Shown here: one piece after another, positions 1 through 8,008 of the stretch | Layout: the number at the start of each line of letters is the position of its first letter | How positions within the stretch are numbered: position 1 is the stretch's first letter | From: Paenarthrobacter aurescens | GTDB taxonomy: Bacteria; Actinomycetota; Actinomycetes; Actinomycetales; Micrococcaceae | Assembly (NCBI RefSeq): GCF_041549525.1 | Contig: NZ_CP157456.1 | Coordinates: 868,001-932,000 of the forward strand | Length of the DNA: 64,000 nucleotides | Direction: 5' to 3' | The notes under the pieces: generated by a model | Database searches by the model: none | Seen by the model: only the letters and a program-made list of their open reading frames with translations | What the model was told of the DNA's origin: nothing | Position numbers and translations under genes: made by a program

Positions 1-30
1 CCGCTGGGAATTCGTTGGGTGGAAGGCTAG
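1..30 (+). CDS. ispD: C-terminal tail of an upstream gene, probably ispD (partial)
   Basis: The first nine codons of frame 1 read PLGIRWVEG and end at TAG (28-30). The final G of that stop is the first base of a GTG start for ispF, an overlap typical of translationally coupled genes. ispD (2-C-methyl-D-erythritol 4-phosphate cytidylyltransferase) commonly precedes ispF in actinobacteria, so the identity rests on context only; nine residues are too few to recognise the family. Confidence 0.45.
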   Translation, partial: PLGIRWVEG

Positions 31-581
31 TGGCGCCGGACATGGTCCTTCCTCGCACCGGAGTTGGCATTGATGTCCATGCATTCGCCCCTGAAGACGA
101 CCCGCAGCCGCTGTGGTTGGGCGGGCTTTTCTGGGAAGGCGAGCGAGGGCTTTCAGGGCATTCCGACGGCGATTGCGTAGCCCACGCTGCCGCCGACGCC
201 CTCTTCTCCGCCTGCGGGATCGGGGACCTGGGTACCCACTTCGGCACCGACCGGCCCGAGTACTCTGGCGCGTCCGGGGTCAAGCTGCTCAGCGAGGCCG
301 CCCGCATTGTGCGTGCTGCCGGATTTGAGATCGGCAACGTGGCGGTGCAGTTCGTAGCCAACCGTCCCAAGTTCGGGCCGCGCCGTGAAGAATCCCAGCG
401 GGTCCTGAGCCAGGCCGCGGGTGCGCCGGTCAGCGTCACGGCAACCACCAGCGACGGATTGGGTTTCACTGGCCGCGGGGAAGGAATCTCTGCTGTTGCC
501 ACCGCCCTCGTGTATCCGGTATCCGCCCACGAGGACCACGCAACAGCGCCGGGACCCGCGAAAGGCGCGCCACATGCCTAA
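30..581 (+). CDS. ispF: 2-C-methyl-D-erythritol 2,4-cyclodiphosphate synthase
   Basis: Cytosolic enzyme of the non-mevalonate (MEP) isoprenoid pathway that cyclises CDP-methylerythritol 2-phosphate with loss of CMP. The N-terminus carries the family signature GVGIDVHAF, whose Asp and His bind the active-site metal. [19 protein letters not shown] and the C-terminal [17 protein letters not shown] block are also typical. The chosen GTG at 30 overlaps the upstream TAG and gives 183 residues, slightly longer than the usual ~160 because of a C-terminal extension; ATG at 42 is an alternative start. The stop overlaps the start of the next gene at 574, so ispD, ispF and the lipoprotein gene look co-transcribed. 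Confidence 0.93.
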   Translation: MAPDMVLPRTGVGIDVHAFAPEDDPQPLWLGGLFWEGERGLSGHSDGDCVAHAAADALFSACGIGDLGTHFGTDRPEYSGASGVKLLSEAARIVRAAGFEIGNVAVQFVANRPKFGPRREESQRVLSQAAGAPVSVTATTSDGLGFTGRGEGISAVATALVYPVSAHEDHATAPGPAKGAPHA

Positions 582-927
582 GCCAAGCGCCGGCGTCGTG
601 CGTTCCGTTGTGGTGGCTGCAGCCCTGGCAGCCTCGCTCCTGCTCAGTGGGTGCGGCGGGAGTCAAACCATGGACGTGGCGGCCAGTTGCGCGTTCCTGA
701 ACGAGGACACTTTCAAGCCCGAGGGCAACCAGCAGCAGCAGTCCAAACAAATTGCCGAGCACTATCACCAGATCGCTGGGAAACTGGCGCCGGAGATCGG
801 AAACCCCATCAAGGAGATGGCGGCAATCATGGATGAGGCGGCGGCATCCTCCCTTGGCGCAGCTACCCAGGACCAGCAGGAAAAGCTCAAGGTTCAGTTC
901 AACAAGATCGGCGAATACTGCAAGTAG
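574..927 (+). CDS. Small putative lipoprotein, function unknown
   Basis: A 117-residue protein with a basic N-terminus, a hydrophobic stretch at about residues 9-24 and a lipobox LLSGC, so the Cys should be lipidated and the protein anchored to the outer face of the membrane. The mature part is short, hydrophilic and Gln-rich (NQQQQSKQ) and looks helical. ATG 574 overlaps the end of ispF by 8 nt, supporting co-expression. I recognise no enzymatic motif. A longer upstream extension in the same frame runs inside ispF and is rejected because the lipoprotein signal begins exactly at this ATG. Confidence 0.75.
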   Translation: MPKPSAGVVRSVVVAAALAASLLLSGCGGSQTMDVAASCAFLNEDTFKPEGNQQQQSKQIAEHYHQIAGKLAPEIGNPIKEMAAIMDEAAASSLGAATQDQQEKLKVQFNKIGEYCK

Positions 928-962
928 GCAGGTCACGCTTCGTCATCGGCTAATCTGGAGCG

Positions 963-2417
963 GTGACCCTGCGCTTCTATGACACCGCCTCCGCCGAAGT
1001 CCGTGACTTCGTTCCCATCGAAGACGGCAAGGCCAGCGTGTATTACTGCGGGGCCACTGTCCAGGGAATGCCGCACGTGGGCCACGTCAGGTCGGCTATC
1101 GCCTTTGACCAGCTGACGCGCTGGCTCGAGTTCCGGGGCCTCCGGGTCACGGTGGTACGCAACGTCACGGACATCGACGACAAGATCCTGGCTAAGTCCG
1201 CGCAGTCGTTCGGACCGGACTGGGACGCGGAGCCATCCGCGCGCCAGGCCGAAGAATGGTGGGCACTGGCATACCGCTACGAGCAGGAATTCGAGAACGC
1301 GTACGATTCCCTCGGCGTGCAGCGGCCCACCTATGAGCCCCGCGCCACTGGCCACATCCCGGAAATGCATGCGCTCATCCAGCGCCTCATCGACCGTGGC
1401 CACGCATACCCTGCATTGGACGATTCCGGCGATGTCTACTTCGACGTCCGATCCTGGAGCAAGTACGGCTCGCTGACCCGGCAGAATATTGATGACATGC
1501 AGGGAGCGCCCGACGCTGACCCCCGCGGCAAGCGCGATCCCCGCGACTTCGCGCTGTGGAAGGGTTTCAAAGACGGCGAGCCCGTCACCGCCAAGTGGGA
1601 GTCGCCTTGGGGCGCGGGTCGTCCCGGCTGGCATCTCGAATGCTCGGCGATGGTCACCAAGTATCTTGGTCCGCGGTTTGATATCCACGGTGGAGGATTG
1701 GACCTTCGCTTCCCGCACCACGAAAACGAGATGGCCCAATCCCAGGCTGCAGGCGACGATTTCGCCAACTTCTGGATGCACAACGGCATGGTCACCTACG
1801 AGGGTGAAAAAATGTCCAAGTCCATTGGCAACACCGTGAGTCCGGCCGAAATGCTTGAGCTCGCATCCCCGCGTGTGGTCCGCTATTACCTCGGCCAGGC
1901 CCACTACCGGTCCGTGCTGGACTACCGTCCCACCTCGCTGCAGGAGGCCGCGGCCGCCGTCGAGCGTATTGACGGTTTCATCCACAAGGCATCCGCCAAG
2001 GTGGGCACAGGTTCCTTGGAAGTGTCCCCCCAAGCCAACATGCCCGCCGCTTTCATAACGGCCATGGATGACGACCTCAATGTTCCGCAGGCGCTCGGCG
2101 TGCTGCACGAAACCGTGAGGGCAGGAAACACTGCCTTGGCTTCCGGTGATGTGGACGCTGCCAAGACCGCTCTCTGCAGCGTGCTGTCCATGACCGAAGT
2201 GCTTGGCCTGGATTCGGTGAAACGCCCGGAAGCTGTGCAGGGACGGGAGCATGCCGCTCTGGAAGTGCTGATCGAAGCCCAACTCGAAGCCCGGGCCGCC
2301 GCCAGAGCCGCAAAGGACTGGGCGGCATCCGACGCGATCCGCGACACCCTCGCTGCCGCCGGCGTCGTGGTCGAAGATGGTGCGGACGGCGCCACCTGGA
2401 GCCTCAAACGCGACTGA
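963..2417 (+). CDS. cysS: Cysteinyl-tRNA synthetase
   Basis: Class I aminoacyl-tRNA synthetase charging tRNA-Cys in the cytosol. The HIGH-type motif is seen as [10 protein letters not shown] and the KMSKS loop as EKMSKSIGN. The zinc site is consistent with YYCGATV near residue 28, GWHLECSAM and FPHHENE. The length (484 aa) and the block [10 protein letters not shown] fit CysS rather than the mycothiol ligase MshC, which is shorter. It starts at GTG 963, 35 bp after the lipoprotein gene. Its position between ispF and rlmB is a familiar actinobacterial arrangement. Confidence 0.96.
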   Translation: MTLRFYDTASAEVRDFVPIEDGKASVYYCGATVQGMPHVGHVRSAIAFDQLTRWLEFRGLRVTVVRNVTDIDDKILAKSAQSFGPDWDAEPSARQAEEWWALAYRYEQEFENAYDSLGVQRPTYEPRATGHIPEMHALIQRLIDRGHAYPALDDSGDVYFDVRSWSKYGSLTRQNIDDMQGAPDADPRGKRDPRDFALWKGFKDGEPVTAKWESPWGAGRPGWHLECSAMVTKYLGPRFDIHGGGLDLRFPHHENEMAQSQAAGDDFANFWMHNGMVTYEGEKMSKSIGNTVSPAEMLELASPRVVRYYLGQAHYRSVLDYRPTSLQEAAAAVERIDGFIHKASAKVGTGSLEVSPQANMPAAFITAMDDDLNVPQALGVLHETVRAGNTALASGDVDAAKTALCSVLSMTEVLGLDSVKRPEAVQGREHAALEVLIEAQLEARAAARAAKDWAASDAIRDTLAAAGVVVEDGADGATWSLKRD

Positions 2418-2497
2418 CAAAACGGCGCGGCGGCCGAATTGCATCGGGTCAGTAGACTTGATTCCAGACTTACTCACAAAATCAAGGATGGAAACTC

Positions 2498-3490
2498 ATG
2501 GCCAATAATGGTCGCCGGTCGGTCAAGCAGAAGAAGGGCCCCACCACCGGAACCGGTGGCCACGGCCGCAAGGCCCTGGAAGGCAAGGGTCCCACGCCCA
2601 AGGCGGAGGAACGCACCTACCACAAGGCATACAAGAACAAGCAGCTGGCTGAGCGCTCCGCCGCCAAGCGCGGCTCGGGCACCCGTCAGGGTGGCGCCGG
2701 CGCCCGCTCCGGTCCCAAGGGCCGTGCCACTGAAGAGCTGGTCACCGGCCGTAACTCGGTGGTCGAAGCCCTCCGCGCCGGTATCCCCGCCAAGGCCCTG
2801 CACGTGGCTATCCGCATTGAGATGGATGATCGCGTCAAGGAATCCCTGAAGCTCGCGGCCGAACGTGGGATCCCGCTGCTCGAAACCGGCAAGGTGGAGC
2901 TGGACCGCATGACTGAGGACGCTGTCCACCAGGGCCTCGTACTGCAGATCCCGCCGTACGAATACGAGGACGCCTACGACCTCGCCGAGACGACTCTCGC
3001 CAAGTGGAAGAAGGGGCACATCTCCAACGCCCCCATCTTCGTTGCACTGGACGGCATCACCGACCCCCGCAACCTCGGCGCGATCATCCGCTCCGTCTCC
3101 GCGTTCAGCGGCCACGGCGTCATCGTCCCCGAGCGTCGCTCCGTCGGCGTCACCGCGTCCGCCTGGAAGACCAGTGCCGGTGCCGCTGTCCGCGTACCTG
3201 TCGCCCGCGCGTCGAACCTCAACAACGCGCTCAAGCAGTTCAAGAACATGGGCATCTACGTCCTTGGCCTGGACGGCGACGGCGACGTCTCGCTGCCGGA
3301 TCTTACCGTGGCAACCGAGCCTGTGTGCATCGTTGTGGGCTCCGAAGGCAAGGGCCTCAGCAGGCTCGTGCGCGAAAACTGCGATCAGATCGTCTCGATC
3401 CCCATCGACTCCGCCATGGAGTCACTCAACGCATCCATGGCCGTTGGTATCTCGCTGTACGAAGTGTCGAGGCAGCGCGCCGCTAAGTAA
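2498..3490 (+). CDS. rlmB: 23S rRNA 2'-O-ribose methyltransferase, SpoU/TrmH family (RlmB-like)
   Basis: SAM-dependent SPOUT methyltransferase expected to 2'-O-methylate a guanosine of 23S rRNA. Residues 1-80 form a Lys/Arg/Gly-rich tail that probably contacts RNA. An L30e-like substrate-binding domain follows (from about ELVTGRNSVVEAL). The SpoU knot carries motif 1 (LDGITDPRNLGAIIRS), motif 2 (VCIVVGSEGKGLS) and motif 3 (IPIDSAMESLNASMAVGI). Length is 330 aa. It starts at ATG 2498, 80 bp after cysS. The exact target base is inferred from the family. Confidence 0.92.
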   Translation: MANNGRRSVKQKKGPTTGTGGHGRKALEGKGPTPKAEERTYHKAYKNKQLAERSAAKRGSGTRQGGAGARSGPKGRATEELVTGRNSVVEALRAGIPAKALHVAIRIEMDDRVKESLKLAAERGIPLLETGKVELDRMTEDAVHQGLVLQIPPYEYEDAYDLAETTLAKWKKGHISNAPIFVALDGITDPRNLGAIIRSVSAFSGHGVIVPERRSVGVTASAWKTSAGAAVRVPVARASNLNNALKQFKNMGIYVLGLDGDGDVSLPDLTVATEPVCIVVGSEGKGLSRLVRENCDQIVSIPIDSAMESLNASMAVGISLYEVSRQRAAK

Positions 3491-3500
3491 TCCTCAAGAA

Positions 3501-3577
3501 GGCGCCGCAAGCGCCATCCTCTGCGTGCTGCTCCACCGTCGCTTTGACGCACGCTTCCGGATGGCCCTTGTGGCGCC
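3501..3577 (-). repeat. 77-nt structured dispersed element, copy 1
   Basis: A 19-nt arm (3501-3519) pairs with 3559-3577 at 17 of 19 positions and encloses a 39-nt core (3520-3558). Read on the minus strand, the core matches copy 2 (7915-7991) at 36 of 39 positions, while the arms of the two copies are unrelated. An inner stem GCGTGC/GCACGC lies inside the core. It sits just after rlmB in a convergent junction. The function is unknown; a structured RNA, a bidirectional terminator or a REP-like repeat are all possible. Confidence 0.75.
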
Positions 3578-3591
3578 TTTCGCATGCCCGA

Positions 3592-3671
3592 CCGTCTCTC
3601 ACATCCCATGGGCTTCCTGCGGACCCTCTTCCACATCCCTCGGGTTTGAGTCGGTCGCTCTCTCATGTCCC
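3592..3671 (+). repeat. Tandem repeat, 32-bp period, three units (array A)
   Basis: Motif starts at 3592, 3624 and 3656 are spaced exactly 32 bp. The conserved part reads approximately CGCTCTCTCACRTCCC, and the middle unit is the most diverged. The same motif recurs inverted at 3755-3800 and directly at 35991-36135. Confidence 0.7.
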
Positions 3672-3754
3672 GCGTGCCTCAGCCTTCTCAGGATCTGTTC
3701 CGAACTTGACGAACGACGTCGACACACGCCTTAGAGGGCCGTCCGCCGCGGCGA

Positions 3755-3800
3755 GGATGTGAGAGAGGGATGGCCGGAAGGGCTCGGGAAGTGAGAGAGG
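3755..3800 (-). repeat. 32-bp-period repeat, two inverted units (array B)
   Basis: Two copies of CCTCTCTCACNTCC lie on the minus strand, beginning at 3755 and 3787 on the plus coordinate, again exactly 32 bp apart. They are inverted relative to array A about 85 bp upstream and end just before the stop codon of the minus-strand hydrolase gene. The remaining bases 3672-3754 show no gene. Confidence 0.68.
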
Positions 3801-3807
3801 GCTGGGG

Positions 3808-4617
3808 TTAGAAGTCGCGGCGGTTGGCCAGCACGGGGAGCTTGGTGCGGGCCTCTTCCACCACGGCGGGGTCGAGGTCGTAGAAGATCATGCCCGGCTC
3901 ACCTTCGAGGGCTTCCAGTACCTGGCCGAACGGGGACACGACGGCGGAGTACCCCACGCCCGTGGGTGCGGCACCTTTGGCTTCGATGCCCCGGGTTGCG
4001 GGATCGCCTTGGCCGCAGGCGAGCACGAACGTGGTGGTGTCCACCGCGCGGGCACGGGCCAGGAGCTGCCACTGATCGGCTTTGCCCGGACCTGATCCCC
4101 ACGAGGCAGAGACGATGTTCACCACAGCTCCGCGCTGGGCGTTGGCGGTGAACAGGGCCGGGAAACGGATGTCGTAGCAGGTAGCCACACCAAAGGTGAG
4201 GCCACCGGCGTCGAACGTTACTGGATCCGTGCCGGCCTCAACGGTGTCCGATTCGGCAAAGCCGAACGCATCAAAGAGGTGGACTTTGTCATAGCTCGTT
4301 TCCACACCCGGGCCTGTGACCAGGAGAGTGTTGCGTACCCGCGGGGACCCGGAGTCTGAGGGAGTTCCCGGGGTGAACATGCCGGCTACGATCACCAGCT
4401 GGAGTTCCCGGGCGAGGGACCTTACCCGGCTTGCCCACGGCCCATCCAAGGGTTGGGCGATGTCCAACAGCGAGTTTCCGAACGCGCGCATCATGGCTTC
4501 GGGGAAGACCACCAACTCCGCGCCGCCTTCCTTGGCCAAGCGGGCGTTCTCCTCAAGGAGCCGCAGGTTGCTGTCCGGATCCCGGCCGGTGATGACTTGG
4601 GCAAGTGCCACGCGCAC
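3808..4617 (-). CDS. Carbon-nitrogen hydrolase (nitrilase superfamily amidase)
   Basis: A 269-aa cytosolic hydrolase expected to cleave an amide or nitrile C-N bond. The full Glu-Lys-Cys triad is visible: Glu40 in VVFPEAMM, Lys111 in SYDKVHLFD and Cys147 in VATCYDIRFP. The ending FYDLDPAVVEEARTKLPVL is typical of the branch that holds omega-amidase and deaminated-glutathione amidase, but the substrate cannot be fixed from sequence. GTG 4617 was chosen because GGAGG lies 7 nt upstream and the family fold begins immediately (VRVALAQ); the frame stays open further upstream without homology-like sequence. It is divergent from glgX. Confidence 0.9.
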   Translation of the reverse strand: MRVALAQVITGRDPDSNLRLLEENARLAKEGGAELVVFPEAMMRAFGNSLLDIAQPLDGPWASRVRSLARELQLVIVAGMFTPGTPSDSGSPRVRNTLLVTGPGVETSYDKVHLFDAFGFAESDTVEAGTDPVTFDAGGLTFGVATCYDIRFPALFTANAQRGAVVNIVSASWGSGPGKADQWQLLARARAVDTTTFVLACGQGDPATRGIEAKGAAPTGVGYSAVVSPFGQVLEALEGEPGMIFYDLDPAVVEEARTKLPVLANRRDF

Positions 4618-4834
4618 GATAAAACCTCCAGTTGTCTTGGTCCCAGTATGCCAAGCGGGCTGGTCCCGGGAGGAGCATGCCGACACAATCGGCCTCGAGC
4701 TTTCGAATGCGCACCCGGTCAGGACAGCATTGCAGCAGGTGAGCGGCGCTTGAAATGCAGCAATCCTGGGGCAAGTAATGAAATCGAGACGCTGATCGTC
4801 GTCACATGGCCGCCCAGCGCGGTACATACTTTGC

Positions 4835-6970
4835 GTGGAACTAAACTTGCAAGCAATGGTTATGCCTATTTTTGACACAGCAGCTGCCCTGGATTCGTCA
4901 ATGCCCAGGCCCCTCGGACTGAGCGCGCCCCAGCCCGGAGTTTTCGACGCCCAAAGCGCTCCGGACAATTCGGTGAACGTGGCCGTCTTCGCACCGGATC
5001 TGGATCGCGTGGAGGTGGTGTTCCAAGCCCCTGGCGAACCATGGCAGTCCCACATCCTGTCCAACACGGAGGACGGTGTGCACTTCGGCCTGGTCAACGG
5101 CATGCCGCCCGGCACCCGCTACGGCTTCCGCGCAGCCCCGGGCGAGGGCGGCCTTCCGCTGTCCATCCCCGCGGTGGATCTGGATGACGACGGCGGCCAG
5201 CCCCTGCTGCTTGATCCTTACGGCCGCGCCGTGGACCAGCGGGGAGAGTTTCTTACCAGCGTCCACGTCGATACTGGCTTTGATTGGGGCGAGGACCACC
5301 CGCCCCGCACACCCATGCGTACCTCGGTGATCTATGAGGCGCACGTCCGTGGGCAGACGATGCTCCACCCGGACATCCCTGAACACCTCCGTGGTACGTA
5401 TGCGGGCATGGCGCACCCTGTGATGATCCAACATCTCACTGAACTTGGCATCACTGCCGTTCAGCTCCTGCCTATTCATTTCCACCTGGATGAGTCCCAT
5501 CTCCAGGATCTGGGCATGACCAATTACTGGGGCTACAACACGGCGGCGTTCTTCGCCCCGCACGCCGCTTACGCCACGGAGGCGGCCCGCAACGCTGGTC
5601 CGCATGCGGTGCAGGATGAGCTCAAAGGCATGATCAAGCTGCTCCATGCGGCAGGGATCGAAGTCATTCTTGACGTGGTGTACAACCACACTGCCGAGGC
5701 GGGGCCTGACGGACCGGCCTTGAGCTTCCGCGGCTTGGCCGAGACGCGTTACTACCGCCATGATGCCCACGGCCGGTACTTGGACACCACCGGTTGCGGC
5801 AATACCTTGGATTTCAGTGATCCCGTAGTGGTGGACCTGGCGCTGGATTCCTTGCGGTACTGGGTGAACGACTTCCATGTGGACGGTTTCCGCTTCGACC
5901 TCGCCGTGACCCTGTGCCGCGATGCCAGCAACACCTTCGATCCTCAGCACCCGTTCCTGCAGGCGATTGCCGAGGACCCGGTACTTTCCGGGGTCAAGCT
6001 GATCGCCGAGCCTTGGGATGTTGGCTACGGTGGCTGGCAGACGGGACGTTTCCCTCAAGGATGGTCGGATTGGAATGACCACTTCCGCGACGGCGTCCGG
6101 AGCTTCTGGCTTTCGGACAGGGCTGCCATGGAAGCCGGTGGCCAAGGTGGCTCAGTTGCTTCATTGGCTGAGCTCATGGCGGGCTCCGCCAACCTCTTCG
6201 CATCCTCAGGACGCACCCGGCTGGCCAGCGTCAACTTTGTCACGGCCCATGACGGTTTTACCCTTAAGGACTTGGTCAGCTACGACCGCAAGCACAACGA
6301 GGCCAACGGTGAGCAGAACCGTGACGGCCACGGGGACAACCGCAGCTACAACCACGGTGTGGAGGGCAGGAGCGAGAACGAGGCCATTGTTGCCGCCCGT
6401 GCCCTTTCCGTCCGCAACCTCATGGCCACCTTGCTCCTGTCTTTCGGCGTTCCCATGATCACGGCGGGTGACGAGATCGGGCGCACGCAGCAGGGCAATA
6501 ACAACGCTTACTGTCAGGACAATCCCACGGCCTGGCTCGATTGGAGCAGGACCCAGGAAGCCAACGCCATGTTCAGGACCACTCGTGAACTGGTGAGGTT
6601 GCGCCGCTGGTTCCTGCGGCATCAGCCGGAGAGCTTCCCGGGCAGCGCCAATGACTCGAGCCTTCAGTGGTTTGATGACAAGGGCAAGAAGATGACTCCG
6701 GCGCGCTGGAATGATCCCAACGTCCGCTCCGTCCAGCTCCTGATGGGTCACGAGGACAGTGAGATCCGCGGGTTGATCTCAGTGAACGGCAGCAACCAGG
6801 ACGTGAAGATGGTGTTGCCGGAGATTTTGAGCGAATCGGGCATAGGAAAGCGCATGTTTGAGCTTCGTTTCACCACCTCGGTGCTGCATGAGCGCAGAAA
6901 GGGCGCGTTGGTGGCCTCCGGCGAGCGGGATATCCTGCAAGCCAACACCATCAACATCTACCGAACGTAG
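4835..6970 (+). CDS. glgX: Glycogen debranching enzyme (GlgX/isoamylase type, GH13)
   Basis: Hydrolyses alpha-1,6 branches of glycogen, acting with phosphorylase. An N-terminal CBM48-like domain (about residues 30-140) precedes the GH13 barrel. Visible regions are DVVYNHTAE, DGFRFDLAVTL (nucleophile Asp about 355), LIAEPWD (acid Glu about 392) and FVTAHDGFTLKDLVSY. The stretch KHNEANGEQNRDG is characteristic of GlgX/isoamylases. Length is 711 aa, as usual. It starts at GTG 4835; ATG 4856 or 4862 are possible alternatives. The preceding divergent gap (4618-4834) must hold promoters for both genes, but I see no clear box. Confidence 0.94.
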   Translation: MELNLQAMVMPIFDTAAALDSSMPRPLGLSAPQPGVFDAQSAPDNSVNVAVFAPDLDRVEVVFQAPGEPWQSHILSNTEDGVHFGLVNGMPPGTRYGFRAAPGEGGLPLSIPAVDLDDDGGQPLLLDPYGRAVDQRGEFLTSVHVDTGFDWGEDHPPRTPMRTSVIYEAHVRGQTMLHPDIPEHLRGTYAGMAHPVMIQHLTELGITAVQLLPIHFHLDESHLQDLGMTNYWGYNTAAFFAPHAAYATEAARNAGPHAVQDELKGMIKLLHAAGIEVILDVVYNHTAEAGPDGPALSFRGLAETRYYRHDAHGRYLDTTGCGNTLDFSDPVVVDLALDSLRYWVNDFHVDGFRFDLAVTLCRDASNTFDPQHPFLQAIAEDPVLSGVKLIAEPWDVGYGGWQTGRFPQGWSDWNDHFRDGVRSFWLSDRAAMEAGGQGGSVASLAELMAGSANLFASSGRTRLASVNFVTAHDGFTLKDLVSYDRKHNEANGEQNRDGHGDNRSYNHGVEGRSENEAIVAARALSVRNLMATLLLSFGVPMITAGDEIGRTQQGNNNAYCQDNPTAWLDWSRTQEANAMFRTTRELVRLRRWFLRHQPESFPGSANDSSLQWFDDKGKKMTPARWNDPNVRSVQLLMGHEDSEIRGLISVNGSNQDVKMVLPEILSESGIGKRMFELRFTTSVLHERRKGALVASGERDILQANTINIYRT

Positions 6971-7000
6971 CCAGCCGAGCATCGAGGGGAGCCCGCCAGG

Positions 7001-7489
7001 GTGAATCGCAACCGCAACAAACTGGTGGCCTTCGCGGCGCTGGTGATCGCCGTCGTCGTGCTGGTGGTCGCCATGGTGGGCGGCGGCTCGCTGACGGCGC
7101 AAACCACGACGCCGGAAGCCGGGTCCACGTCTACGTCACCGGCGGCACGCAGCACCGCAGCGGCCAATACAGCAGCGGCCAGTTCAGCCATTGCCAATCC
7201 GTCCACACTGCCTGCCATCAACGCCTCGCAGCTGCCCAAGGAAGCACGCCAAACGCTGGCCCTGATTGCTCAGGGCGGCCCGTACCCGTACGAGCGCGAC
7301 GGCGTGAACTTCGGCAATTTTGAGGGATTGCTGCCTAAGAAATCCGGTGGTTTCTACAAGGAGTACACGGTGCCAACACCCGGGGAGCCGGACCGCGGCG
7401 CACGCCGGATCATTGTGGGCAAGGACTCAGCCAAGTACTACACCCCGGACCACTACGAGTCGTTCACGTTCATCGAAGAAGACAAATAG
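7001..7489 (+). CDS. Secreted or membrane-tethered guanyl-specific ribonuclease (RNase Sa/T1 family)
   Basis: A 162-aa protein. A basic N-terminus and one strong hydrophobic segment (about residues 8-28) serve as signal or anchor, followed by an Ala/Ser/Thr-rich linker to about residue 75. The C-terminal ~90 residues match the RNase Sa fold: YKEYTVPTPG carries the catalytic Glu, DRGARRIIVG the catalytic Arg and YYTPDHYESF the catalytic His. It cleaves RNA after G by family knowledge. It starts at GTG 7001 with a purine-rich stretch upstream. It lies 17 bp before a barstar-like gene, the expected intracellular inhibitor. Confidence 0.9.
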   Translation: MNRNRNKLVAFAALVIAVVVLVVAMVGGGSLTAQTTTPEAGSTSTSPAARSTAAANTAAASSAIANPSTLPAINASQLPKEARQTLALIAQGGPYPYERDGVNFGNFEGLLPKKSGGFYKEYTVPTPGEPDRGARRIIVGKDSAKYYTPDHYESFTFIEEDK

Positions 7490-7506
7490 CCAACAAGCAG
7501 GAGCCC

Positions 7507-7866
7507 ATGAAGATCTATTCCGCCGACACCTGGACCCTTGAAGAACTGCAGGAGCAAATCTCCGACGCCGGCCGCCGCACCGTCCTTGTCCCGCCGGCGT
7601 CCACCAAGCAGGCAGTCCTTGAGGTTTTCGGCCAGGTCCTCGATTTCCCCGAGTACTACGGCGTGAACCTGGACGCCCTCAACGACTCCTTGCATGATTA
7701 CGCGGATGCCCTTTCAGAGGACGACGGCGGCCCTGTCACCATGATCTGGCAGGTCCCGGCGGTCTACCGCACAGACCGTTCCTTCGGCGTCGTCTGCGAA
7801 ATCCTCCAAGACGCAGAGAGCTACGCCGGCCGCGACCTCAAGGTCATCGCCGTCTTCGAGAATTAG
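7507..7866 (+). CDS. Barstar-family ribonuclease inhibitor
   Basis: A 119-aa cytosolic protein of barstar size and pattern: an N-terminal strand, LEVFGQVLDFPEYYGVNLDALNDSLHD (the helix and loop that plug the nuclease active site, with the family's YYG.N.DAL.D motif) and a C-terminal strand ending DLKVIAVFEN. It should bind and silence the guanyl-specific RNase encoded immediately upstream before export. ATG 7507 has CAGGAG 5 nt upstream. The pair forms an RNase-immunity cassette inserted between glgX and glgP. Confidence 0.93.
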   Translation: MKIYSADTWTLEELQEQISDAGRRTVLVPPASTKQAVLEVFGQVLDFPEYYGVNLDALNDSLHDYADALSEDDGGPVTMIWQVPAVYRTDRSFGVVCEILQDAESYAGRDLKVIAVFEN

Positions 7867-7914
7867 TCGCGCCAACGGGTCCTATGGATCCCAACCGTAG
7901 CGGGCCTTGAGACG

Positions 7915-7991
7915 CAATTGGCGACCGCGACCCGGCAGCGTGCGTCAAAGCGACGAAGGAGCAGCACGCAGAGGGTTACGGTCGCCAATTG
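7915..7991 (+). repeat. 77-nt structured dispersed element, copy 2
   Basis: Arms 7915-7933 and 7973-7991 pair at 17 of 19 positions; the 39-nt core is 7934-7972. Core and arm lengths are identical to copy 1, and the core differs at only 3 positions, yet the arms share no obvious sequence with copy 1. The inner stem is 7938-7943 with 7964-7969. It lies in the convergent gap between the barstar gene and glgP. Confidence 0.75.
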
Positions 7992-8008
7992 GGCGACGTG
8001 GTTCAGGC

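Noticed and set aside
933-2477. Long minus-strand ORF opposite cysS
   Set aside because: High-GC mirror frame of a well-identified gene; no recognisable domain.
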